From NCBI GenBank assembly GCA_900543085.1, contig UQQF01000011.1, positions 1 through 48,531 on the forward strand: a stretch of DNA of 48,531 nucleotides, written 5' to 3'. Each line of letters opens with the position of its first letter. Position 1 is the stretch's first letter. Both the position numbers and the translations under genes were made by a program. Below the pieces are notes generated by a model. It did not search any database and had not been told where the DNA came from. It saw nothing but the letters and a program-made list of their open reading frames with translations. This stretch comes from an uncultured Eubacteriales bacterium (lineage in GTDB: Bacteria; Bacillota; Clostridia; Oscillospirales; Oscillospiraceae). Of the stretch, positions 42,228 through 48,531 are shown piece by piece.

Positions 42228-43178
42228 ATGGTCACCATACGCAATATCGATGAAACATTCCGTTTTTACGGTTCCTTTGGGGCGAAGCAAATGGATGTAG
42301 GAAACGGAACCTGTTTCACCTTTCCCGACAACTCATACATCCGGTTCTGGGGAGATCTCCATGGCTTTTGCGTAGCTGCGGTTGATTTTACGCCGCCCGA
42401 AGATGCGATTTTCCGCTCCCAGATTCAGCAGCGATACCTTGGCATCGGCTTCCATGAGGAAGGGCATTATGTCAGTTATATGCGAAAATCCGACGCCCGA
42501 GATTCCACTTCCGGAATCAGCTGCTTTGTTTTCCCTTCCCCAGCGCCCCATTTCCTAAAACTGATGGGAGGGCAGCGTCTGCGGTTCCACGGCATGTATT
42601 TTCAGGAACAGTTCTTTCGGGAAAACGGCGTGCAGCTCTACGGCAGCTTTTGGGAGGATGCGAAACGCTCCATCGGCTCCGGGGAAATCCACTCCCCGGA
42701 ACTGACGGCGATTTACCAAAGGATCGAGCGGTGTCCCTTAATCGGTGAGCCCTTCCAAATCTGGATGCGTGGACAGGGGCTGGCGGCAACCGGCTTTCTT
42801 TTGGAACTGGTTCACAGGTATTCCACCACACGGCCTGTCTATCTGAGTGAAGCGGAACTCGCCGCCGTTGCGGAATCCAAACGATTCATCCGAAGCAATC
42901 TGCGCAACATGCCCTCCATATTGGATCTTTGCAAACGGGTTGCCATGAATAAAAACAAGCTCCAAAAGGCGTTTCAGCTGACAGAGGGAAAAAGCATCGG
43001 CGAGTATGTGCGCACCCTGCGGATGGAACAGGCCCTTGAACTTTTAGAGCAGAGCAATATGACGGTGCAGGAGATAGCGGCGGCGATTGGATACCACGGC
43101 GTATCCAACTTCTATCACGCTTTTCAGCAGAAGTTTGGAAGTACGCCCCAGGCCGTCCGGGATATGTTGAAAAAATAA
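42228..43178 (+). CDS. AraC-family transcriptional regulator
   Basis: 316 residues. The C-terminal ~100 residues hold the double helix-turn-helix: ILDLCKRVAMNKNKLQKAFQ and VQEIAAAIGYHGVSNFYHAFQQKFGSTPQAVR. The N-terminal ~200 residues are a ligand or sensor part that I do not recognise in detail. AAGGAGA precedes ATG 42228. It is divergent from the ABC-ECF operon, as YbtA is near ybtPQ, so it may activate uptake in response to the imported compound. This function is inferred from context. Confidence 0.88.
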   Translation: MVTIRNIDETFRFYGSFGAKQMDVGNGTCFTFPDNSYIRFWGDLHGFCVAAVDFTPPEDAIFRSQIQQRYLGIGFHEEGHYVSYMRKSDARDSTSGISCFVFPSPAPHFLKLMGGQRLRFHGMYFQEQFFRENGVQLYGSFWEDAKRSIGSGEIHSPELTAIYQRIERCPLIGEPFQIWMRGQGLAATGFLLELVHRYSTTRPVYLSEAELAAVAESKRFIRSNLRNMPSILDLCKRVAMNKNKLQKAFQLTEGKSIGEYVRTLRMEQALELLEQSNMTVQEIAAAIGYHGVSNFYHAFQQKFGSTPQAVRDMLKK

Positions 43179-43198
43179 GAGCGGCACTATGTCCGCTC
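43179..43198 (+). terminator. hairpin after the AraC gene
   Basis: GAGCGG (43179-43184) pairs with CCGCTC (43193-43198), overlapping the last base of the stop; AATAAATTTTG follows. The rest of 43199-43361 shows no gene. Confidence 0.5.
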
Positions 43199-43361
43199 CA
43201 GAATAAATTTTGTTACCAAGAGTTACTATGTAGAGGGTGGTTTCTCCCACCTAATACATATGACTGCGGCTCATTTGTGGTGAATGGAACAGCAGTTGTA
43301 GGAAAGGAGAAGAAAAGTCCGTATAACCACTGGAAATCAACACAAAAAGGAGCTGATTTAT

Positions 43362-43733
43362 ATGAAATCAATATTTGAGCAGATGGGTGGCACTTATCGT
43401 CAGGAGGGCGATTATCTCATTCCAAACCTCTCCCTGCCAGATGAATCAGAATATCAGATTGGCAAATACGGGCGTATGCGCCGCAGCTATCTGAAAGAAC
43501 ATCGCCCCATTCTCTACACAAACCTGCTCACAAGCGGAACGCTGCACCGGCATCTTGCGGAGATCGACCAAGCCTGCAACGAGCGTATGGAAATCATCGT
43601 TTCTGCAATGGCGAAGCAGGAAGATGTGACCGAAACACTCAAAGCATCTGCCCAAATGGAATGGGTGCGCCACATGAACAGCATCCGCAGCCTTGCCGAG
43701 GAAATCGTTTTGACCGAGCTTGTATATGAATGA
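43362..43733 (+). CDS. TnpV-like transposon protein
   Basis: 123 residues. Text such as LPDESEYQIGKYGRMRRSYLKEHRP, YTNLLTSGTLHRHLAEIDQACNERM and QMEWVRHMNSIRSLAEEIV is typical of TnpV (PF14198), a small protein carried by clostridial mobilizable transposons; its role is not known. GGAG lies before the ATG. It marks a former mobile element together with the RhuM and relaxase fragments next to it. Confidence 0.85.
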   Translation: MKSIFEQMGGTYRQEGDYLIPNLSLPDESEYQIGKYGRMRRSYLKEHRPILYTNLLTSGTLHRHLAEIDQACNERMEIIVSAMAKQEDVTETLKASAQMEWVRHMNSIRSLAEEIVLTELVYE

Positions 43734-43739
43734 CAAATG

Positions 43740-43769
43740 CCCGTTATCGGCTGTATGGCCGATAACGGG
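43740..43769. terminator. terminator between tnpV and the RhuM fragment
   Basis: Perfect 12-bp stem CCCGTTATCGGC (43740-43751) with 43758-43769, loop TGTATG, then TATTTC; it may serve both strands. Confidence 0.75.
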
Positions 43770-43781
43770 TATTTCTGCGTT

Positions 43782-44057
43782 TTAATCCTTGTCCTCGGTG
43801 CTGGCAACAAGTCGGTCAAAATCACTCTGATACTGCCGATCCTGAATGACACGGTATTTCTCAAATTCGCTCTCGGCAAAGGCTTTTGCAATGGCCGCTG
43901 TCACTTTTCCTTTATGATGCAGCACTTCCTCCTCGTTAAACTGCAAAAACGCATCCAGCCGTGCGACCCAATCCTGCATATACATGATGTTTCCACGGCG
44001 TGCCTGTCGCTCGGCATAATCAAGATACATCGTGACAATTTCGTTCAGGCTTCCCAT
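43782..44057 (-). pseudogene. C-terminal fragment of a RhuM-family protein
   Basis: 91 codons remain. NEIVTMYLDYAERQARRGNIMYMQDW, LDAFLQFNEEEVLHHKGKV and AKAFAESEFEKYRVIQDRQYQSDFDRL match the end of RhuM proteins, which are usually over 300 residues; the N-terminal two thirds are gone. The homology breaks near 44057, where the relaxase fragment begins on the other strand. RhuM genes are common cargo of mobile elements and are linked to virulence in Salmonella by name only. Confidence 0.75.
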
Positions 44058-44080
44058 CTCGGTTTAATCCAAATAGTTTT

Positions 44081-44827
44081 TCGCTAGTTGCCCGCACCGT
44101 TCCTGCCATAGCAGAAGGGCTGGAGAAGCTGCGCAGCCGTGTGCTGATCTACTGTTATCAGCTCTCTCACATTTGCAGTGGCAAATCTCATATTCAAAAA
44201 TCTCTTGCCGTATGGAAGCCAGAACTGGAGCGTTACACCGGTCTGGTGCAGCAAATCAAGGCAAAAAGCAAAGAGCGCAAAACACTGGTTGCCGAGAAAA
44301 AGGAATTGCCAATATACCATGTAAAACGCCACAAGGCGCTGGCTGTCCGCATTGCCGAGCTGACAGAAGATTTAGAGGAATTGCGTTTCGAAAAGGCACT
44401 CCTTTTGCAAAAATTTGAGTATGCAGAAGATGCAGGCGCAGAGGCATTCCGCAAGGATATTGCCACCATGGAGGCCTGCCTGAAATAGCTGGAGACGCGG
44501 GAACAGAAATATTCCGTTGAACTGAATAAGGCTTTGACTGAATATGCCGAGCTGAAAGCGCAGGCTGCGGATTTTGACCCGGTAGAGCTGTACAAAGCAC
44601 GGCAGGTCATCCGTCCTGCGCAGGAAAAGGCGGCAGAACAGCAGTTAGAGGATGCCATGCACGAGAAGCCTTCTCTTATTATGCTGCTCAGCGCCAAGCA
44701 GGAAACATTCCACCTGCTTGGCGCGGATGCAGAAGAACGGCAGGCGCGACAACTCATTATGCACAGAAATCAAGAGCAGTATCGAAATTCTCTCAGTAAA
44801 CGAAAAAGAAATGACCCTGAGCGGTAA
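44081..44827 (+). pseudogene. C-terminal remnant of a MobA/MobL-type relaxase
   Basis: A coiled-coil, charged region in one frame from about 44081: AEGLEKLRSRVL ... ERYTGLVQQIKAKSKERKTLVAEKKELP ... IAELTEDLEELRFEKALLLQKFEYAEDAG, then an in-frame TAG at 44486-44488, then YSVELNKALTEYAELKAQAADFDP ... QVIRPAQEKAAEQQLED. It matches the tail of clostridial MobA/MobL proteins; the catalytic N terminus is absent. The open parts are 44141-44488 and 44534-44827. Confidence 0.65.
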
Positions 44828-44830
44828 TCA

Positions 44831-44873
44831 TGTATAAAGACGGTGGCTCATACGAGTCGCCGTCTCTATACAT
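44831..44873. repeat. 19-position hairpin after the relaxase remnant
   Basis: TGTATA-AGACGG-G-CTC on the left pairs with its counterpart ending in CTATACA on the right, with three imperfect positions and a four-base loop. It may be an old terminator or an end of the mobile element. Confidence 0.5.
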
Positions 44874-45153
44874 GGGGCATGTCGTTGAGCGTTGTGCAGA
44901 TCGTTCCATAGGAAGATTATTGCAGATATTATATGTGGTTCATGTTGTGTTAATTCCTGCTTTTTTCTTGTAATCAATCCATCCGTGCAATATGAAACAA
45001 AATGGGTATCAGAACGCAGCGTTTGGATGCTTCGCTCTGATGCCCTTTTACGATATAGTTTCTTTTACCGCGGCGACAACGATTACCGGAATTCCAGCGT
45101 CTCTTTCTGCAACGCTGCACCCCTTTTGATTAGTGATTTTTTCTCCGCACCTC
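44874..45153. other. region without recognisable gene
   Basis: No convincing gene is seen; the one open frame (44892-45254) has a low-complexity, Cys/Ser-rich product and runs across the TetR promoter. A hairpin stands at 45004-45045 (GGGTATCAGA with TCTGATGCCC), followed by TTTT, and may be a terminator for a lost upstream gene. Confidence 0.5.
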
Positions 45154-45182
45154 TTGCAAAACAGAAAGAAACGCGGTATAAT
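45154..45182 (+). promoter_or_regulatory. promoter of the TetR gene
   Basis: TTGCAA (45154-45159), 17 bases, TATAAT (45177-45182). Confidence 0.7.
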
Positions 45183-45210
45183 ATGACCGAAAGAACCGAA
45201 ACGGTCATAT
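45181..45210. promoter_or_regulatory. inverted repeat at the TetR start site, candidate operator
   Basis: ATATGACCG (45181-45189) and CGGTCATAT (45202-45210), perfect 9-bp arms with a 12-base centre, overlapping the -10 edge and the transcription start. This placement is typical of TetR autoregulation. Confidence 0.6.
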
Positions 45211-45228
45211 TTCAAGGAGGGTGCGACC

Positions 45229-45807
45229 TTGGCTTTTACCGATTACGAGACTGAGCAGCTCCGCAAGGCGTTGCTGAAGGAAACGAGACATTGTGCTGTC
45301 ACGCTGGGGATGAAGAAAACCTCCGTAGAGCAGCTGACGAAGGCGGTCGGGATTGCGAAGGGCTCGTTCTATAAATTCTACGAATCCAAGGAAATGCTTT
45401 TCTTTGCGGTTTTAGAGGGCATCCATGCCGAGCTTTACGGGGTAGCCGACCATGCACTGAGCGAAACTGACGGCTTGCCGCCGTCGGAGCGTGCGGCAAA
45501 GGCGGTTCTTGCCGTCTGCCGGAGGCTGTCTGATACTGGCGACATGGTTTTCATTGAAAACGATGCGAAGCTGCTTTTGCAGAGACTGCCGGAGGGCGTC
45601 AAAAATGTCCATTACCACGATGACGAGACGCACATCCGTCAACTTTTGGAGAATCATGACCTTATGCCCAAGTGTGGTGTGTCTTTGGCTGCTGCCACGG
45701 TGCGGGGACTGATTCTGACCGTCTCCCACGAGGAGCAGATTGGAGAACTGTACCCGCAGGTGCTGGAAGCACTGGTGTACGGCGCTTGCAGGGAGTTATT
45801 TAAATAA
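45229..45807 (+). CDS. TetR-family transcriptional regulator
   Basis: 192 residues. Helix-turn-helix at ~28-52 (KTSVEQLTKAVGIAKGSFYKFYESKEMLF), then a helical ligand-binding domain. Start is TTG at 45229 with GGAGGG upstream. A perfect inverted repeat lies at its promoter. It precedes the methyltransferase cluster on the same strand and probably regulates it, itself, or both. The ligand is unknown. Confidence 0.88.
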   Translation: MAFTDYETEQLRKALLKETRHCAVTLGMKKTSVEQLTKAVGIAKGSFYKFYESKEMLFFAVLEGIHAELYGVADHALSETDGLPPSERAAKAVLAVCRRLSDTGDMVFIENDAKLLLQRLPEGVKNVHYHDDETHIRQLLENHDLMPKCGVSLAAATVRGLILTVSHEEQIGELYPQVLEALVYGACRELFK

Positions 45808-45809
45808 GC

Positions 45810-45836
45810 GGAAGGCCGCAGAGATGCGGCTTTTCC
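45810..45836 (+). terminator. hairpin after the TetR gene
   Basis: GCCGCA (45815-45820), GAGA loop, TGCGGC (45825-45830), then TTTTCC; outer GGAA/TTCC may add pairs. Weak T-run, so read-through into the methyltransferases is possible. Confidence 0.6.
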
Positions 45837-45846
45837 AAGGTGTAAT

Positions 45847-45864
45847 GGTTAGCGCAATCTAACC
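45847..45864. promoter_or_regulatory. GTTAG-N6-CTAAC palindrome, site 3
   Basis: GGTTAGCGCAATCTAACC, perfect 6-bp half-sites, 53 bases before the first methyltransferase start. No clear -35/-10 is visible around it. Confidence 0.7.
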
Positions 45865-45882
45865 GCTCGGATGCACGCATCG

Positions 45883-45898
45883 GTTAGGCGAATCTAAC
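45883..45898. promoter_or_regulatory. GTTAG-N6-CTAAC palindrome, site 4
   Basis: GTTAGGCGAATCTAAC, 36 bases after site 3 (start to start of GTTAG 35) and ending 19 bases before the methyltransferase ATG. Confidence 0.7.
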
Positions 45899-45917
45899 AT
45901 CGAAAGGAATGATAGCG

Positions 45918-46532
45918 ATGCGAAAACACAAGAATTTCTGGGATAAAAATGCCGGTCGGTATGACCGCTTTATGCGAAAGGACCGGGCAGCATATGACGA
46001 GATGTATGAACTGATCCGACCGGAGGTGAAAGCCAAGACGGTGCTGGAGTTGGCCACCGGCACGGGATTGATTGCAAAACACATCGTGAACGCGGCGGCA
46101 CACATCGAGGCGACGGACGCCTCTGCGGAGATGATCGCCGAGGCGAAGCGGGATAACCGCTCTGCCAAGCTGCACTTCTCCGTGCAGGATATGTTCCGCC
46201 TGCCCTATGCGAACCAGTCCTTTGATGTAGTGATCGTGTCCAACGCGCTGCATATCGTGCCGCAGCCGGAAAAAGCCCTGCAAGAGATAAAACGGGTACT
46301 GAAAGACGACGGCACGCTCATCGCGCCCACCTTTACCCACGCGGGAAACTCGTTTTCCGGCAAGGTCAAAGCCTTTTTCATGAAGCTGGCAGGCTTCCCT
46401 CTCCACAGCAGATGGACGAGCGAGGAATACCTGCGCTTCCTACGGCAAAACGGCTGGGCGGTGCGGAAAAGCGCTGTTCTGAAGGCATCCTTCCCGCTGA
46501 CTTATGCGGAATGTGTGAAATCGGAGGTGTGA
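45918..46532 (+). CDS. class I SAM-dependent methyltransferase, first of three
   Basis: 204 residues. Rossmann-type motif I VLELATGTGLIAKHI, acidic motif IEATDASAEMI, motif IV FDVVIVSNALHIV and post-motif LKDDGTLIAPTF. The N terminus (FWDKNAGRYDRFMRKDRAAYDEMYELI) is like UbiE/small-molecule methyltransferases. ATG 45918 was chosen over ATG 45909 because AAAGGA is then correctly spaced. Substrate unknown; it may modify a small molecule made or exported nearby. Confidence 0.85.
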   Translation: MRKHKNFWDKNAGRYDRFMRKDRAAYDEMYELIRPEVKAKTVLELATGTGLIAKHIVNAAAHIEATDASAEMIAEAKRDNRSAKLHFSVQDMFRLPYANQSFDVVIVSNALHIVPQPEKALQEIKRVLKDDGTLIAPTFTHAGNSFSGKVKAFFMKLAGFPLHSRWTSEEYLRFLRQNGWAVRKSAVLKASFPLTYAECVKSEV

Positions 46533-46536
46533 TAAG

Positions 46537-47142
46537 ATGTCATTTTTTGAGAACACCAGAAAGCCTGTGGGGCTTGGCGGGAAAATCATGGTCGCCATGA
46601 TGAACCTGGGGCACAGTCCTGTGGCACGGTGGGGACTTCGCTTTTTGGAGCTTACTCTGGACGCCAAGGTGCTGGACTGCGGCTGCGGCGGAGGAGCGAA
46701 CATCAAGAGACTTCTGAAAAAATGCCCGGAGGGTATCGTGAAGGGCATCGACTATTCGCTCGTCAGCGTGGAGAAATCCAAAAAGGTCAACGAGGCCGCC
46801 ATAGCGGAGGGCCGCTGCACCGTTCTGCAAGGCAGCGTGGCGAATATGATCTTTGCAGGCGACTGGTTCGATGCGGTAACGGCCTTTGAAACCGTCTATT
46901 TCTGGCCCGATCTGCCGCAGTGCTTCCGGGAGGTTTACCGGGTGCTGAAGCCCGGCGGGACATTTCTCATCTGCAACGAAAGCAACGGCGATACGGACAA
47001 GGACAAGAAGTGGACGGAGATCATCGGCGGCATGACCATCTACAAGGACGCTGAGCTGAAGACGTATCTGGAGCAGGCGGGCTTTCACGATGTGCAGATA
47101 CACAAAAAGAAAAGCTGGCTCTGCATTACGTCGTGGAAATGA
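46537..47142 (+). CDS. class I SAM-dependent methyltransferase, second of three
   Basis: 201 residues. Motif I VLDCGCGGGANIKRLLK, motif II VKGIDYSLVSVEKSKKV, then FDAVTAFETVYFWPDLP and LKPGGTFLICNES. Different from the first one; the GKIMVAMMNLGHSPVARWGL opening is seen in a clostridial group of unknown function. GGAGGTG before the ATG, 4 bases after the previous stop, so it is in the same operon. Confidence 0.87.
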   Translation: MSFFENTRKPVGLGGKIMVAMMNLGHSPVARWGLRFLELTLDAKVLDCGCGGGANIKRLLKKCPEGIVKGIDYSLVSVEKSKKVNEAAIAEGRCTVLQGSVANMIFAGDWFDAVTAFETVYFWPDLPQCFREVYRVLKPGGTFLICNESNGDTDKDKKWTEIIGGMTIYKDAELKTYLEQAGFHDVQIHKKKSWLCITSWK

Positions 47143-47154
47143 GGGGGCTAAATC

Positions 47155-48060
47155 ATGAGTATCTTTGCATCTATCTTACGCAGCGTATACAAGCTCTCCG
47201 GCGTGAAAAAGGCGTTCGCCTTGCCGGAGGATGCACTGCGAAAGGAAATTGAAAAGCAGAACCGGCATCGTGGCGTTTTTACGCCCACCGACAGCAAGGC
47301 ATATTATGAGACGATCACAGTGGGCGGCTTCCCCTGCCTGATTGTCAGAGAGAATGAAAAGCCGTCCGAGCGCGCGATCCTCTACTTCTTCGGCGGCGGC
47401 CTGGTAATCGGCCCCGATAATGGCGACCTGCCTGTGATGCGCAAGCTCTGCCGCGAGACCGGTTGTGATGTGTGGTTTCCGTTTTACCCGCTCTGCATGG
47501 AGCATTGTATCACCGAAACCTATGCGATGGTTTACGAATGTTACCGGAAAATGATTGGGCTGTATGGCGGCGGAAATGTCAGTACTTGCGGCTTTTCCTC
47601 CGGCGGTGCGCTGGCTTTGGGGATCGCGGCGCACAACAACGCGCAGCCCGAGCCGCTGCCGCAGCCGAGACACATCGTCGTTGTATCCCCCGGCGAGGTG
47701 CCGTGGAACGATGCGGAAAGAGCGCGGATGCAGGCACTCAATGAACGGGACGTTTCCATCGACTATGCCTTTATGGTGACGGTGGAGAAGTTCATGCGGC
47801 ACGGCTGCAAGAATGTGCCGGACTATATGCTCTCCGGCTCCCGGGGAGATTTTACCGGCGTAGGCGATATCCACTTCTTCTATTCTGCCGACGAGGTGCT
47901 CTACGGTGCTTTGCCCGATTTTGAAAACGCTTGCAAACGGGCAAATGTCCCCTATACGGTGTCTGCCCGCCCGAAGATGGTGCATTGCTACTGTATGCTG
48001 CCGATCTTCAAGGAGGCAAAGGAGGGTTTTGCGAAAATCGTGGACATTTTGAAAAAATGA
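47155..48060 (+). CDS. alpha/beta-hydrolase of the HSL-esterase type
   Basis: 301 residues. Nucleophile elbow GFSSGG (Ser148), likely Asp in SADEVLYG and His in MVHCYCMLP. The oxyanion motif, usually HGGG in this family, is FGGG (residues 79-82), so the first histidine is absent. No signal peptide. Likely an esterase or deacylase of a small molecule; it lies 12 bases after the second methyltransferase and probably works with it. Confidence 0.82.
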   Translation: MSIFASILRSVYKLSGVKKAFALPEDALRKEIEKQNRHRGVFTPTDSKAYYETITVGGFPCLIVRENEKPSERAILYFFGGGLVIGPDNGDLPVMRKLCRETGCDVWFPFYPLCMEHCITETYAMVYECYRKMIGLYGGGNVSTCGFSSGGALALGIAAHNNAQPEPLPQPRHIVVVSPGEVPWNDAERARMQALNERDVSIDYAFMVTVEKFMRHGCKNVPDYMLSGSRGDFTGVGDIHFFYSADEVLYGALPDFENACKRANVPYTVSARPKMVHCYCMLPIFKEAKEGFAKIVDILKK

Positions 48061-48104
48061 GATCGGAAACGGTCGTGTGTTGATTGAAACACGGAGGAAG
48101 AACC

Positions 48105-48479
48105 ATGGAACGAAAAGAAGTCATTCGCGGTGCGTACCGAATGACGGGCGGAAACAACTTTTATGACGGCATGATCACCTGCTCCACCCTGAGCGGGAAA
48201 GCGGTGTGCCGCTTGGTGTGGGCAATGAACAAGGCGGAAAACAACGCCTATCTGGAAAAGGCGCTGTCCGGTATTCCGGAGCATTTCTCCGGCAAGCTGC
48301 TGGAAGTGCCGGTGGGAACAGGGATTCTGACCATGCCGGTTTATCAGACTATGCCGGAGGCGGACATTACCTGTCTCGATTATTCGCCTGATATGATGAG
48401 GCAGGCACGGGAAAAGGCTGACCGCTTGCACCTGAAAAATGTAACCTTCCGGCAGGGAGATGTGGGGGCACTCTCCTAA
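48105..48479 (+). pseudogene. class I SAM-dependent methyltransferase, third, truncated
   Basis: 124 residues, although related methyltransferases have over 200. Motif I LLEVPVGTGILTMPV and acidic ITCLDYSPDMM are present and RQGDVGAL follows, where a domain of the type FDxVLS is expected next; instead TAA ends the frame. The text after the stop does not continue methyltransferase sequence in any frame I can read, so the break looks like a deletion or insertion junction. ATG 48105 with ACGGAGGAAG upstream. Confidence 0.7.
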
Positions 48480-48483
48480 CCCT

Positions 48484-48531
48484 ATGGCATACAACGAGTT
48501 GTTCGCCCTTGCCTTCGTTGCGCCCTATGTG
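48484..48531 (+). CDS. possible start of an unidentified gene, cut by the window end
   Basis: The last 16 codons read MAYNELFALAFVAPYV, with no good ribosome-binding site. It may be a new gene or an internal piece of sequence brought in at the junction that truncated the methyltransferase. Not recognised. Confidence 0.25.
   Translation, partial: MAYNELFALAFVAPYV

Noticed and set aside
44892..45254. 120-codon open frame before the TetR gene
   Set aside because: It crosses the TetR promoter and operator and overlaps the TetR start; no recognisable protein.
34640..48531. Second copy of the tmRNA tail as attR
   Set aside because: I looked for GGTTCGATTCCCCCCGCC and CGCCTCCACCA downstream and did not see a second copy in the window.
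1..48531. CRISPR array or cas genes
   Set aside because: No regularly spaced short repeats with unique spacers and no Cas-like proteins were seen. The only tandem-type repeat is the 83-bp pair before ssrA.

Overview
The window looks like a chromosomal stretch from a spore-forming, GC-rich member of the Clostridia; an Oscillospiraceae-like gut bacterium is my inference. It carries spoIIID, addAB instead of recBCD, a hisZ-dependent histidine operon with short-form HisG, a complete WalRK-HIJ operon with rlmH, an S-layer-homology protein, and smpB close to ssrA. Codon use is strongly GC-rich up to the end of the tmRNA gene (about 34.67 kb) and clearly less so after it.

Layout of the core part. 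At 0.2-3.2 kb are spoIIID, a LysE-type exporter facing a divergent XRE-cupin regulator, and a cell-surface lipoprotein of the Cthe_2159 beta-helix type. At 3.3-10.1 kb are addB and addA, followed by an XRE repressor/ImmA-like metallopeptidase pair (10.3-11.1 kb) and murI. At 11.9-20.6 kb is one long histidine operon, hisZ-G-D-C-[GNAT]-[GyrI-like, split by a stop]-hisB-H-A-F-IE, with a promoter at one end and a terminator at the other. On the minus strand from 31.6 to 20.6 kb run NUDIX hydrolase, walR, walK, yycH-like, yycI-like, murA, walJ, rlmH, a DUF2007-like gene, pgcA, and a two-gene chromate-type transporter. These link envelope stress signalling with peptidoglycan precursor synthesis. 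On the plus strand follow smpB, an SLH/DUF2927 protein, a cyclophilin, and ssrA, which is preceded by a 300-base leader full of hairpins and an 83-base direct repeat.

From 34.68 kb on, the sequence looks like an accessory region laid against the 3' end of ssrA. A seven-gene minus-strand operon encodes two YbtPQ/IrtAB-like ABC half-transporters, an MptD-family ECF S component, EcfT, a double-ATPase EcfA (frameshifted here), a DtxR-like regulator with Fe-type metal ligands, and a winged-helix protein. An AraC regulator is divergent from it. Then come remains of a mobilizable element (tnpV, a RhuM fragment, a MobA/MobL fragment) and a second locus with a TetR regulator, three methyltransferases (the last one truncated) and an alpha/beta hydrolase.

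The most interesting signal is a palindrome, GTTAG-N6-CTAAC, that occurs four times: at the start of both divergent promoters of the transporter/AraC locus, and twice in front of the methyltransferase cluster. It suggests that the two loci form one regulon, possibly metal-controlled through the DtxR-like protein. All functions are assigned by reading protein motifs; no database search was run.
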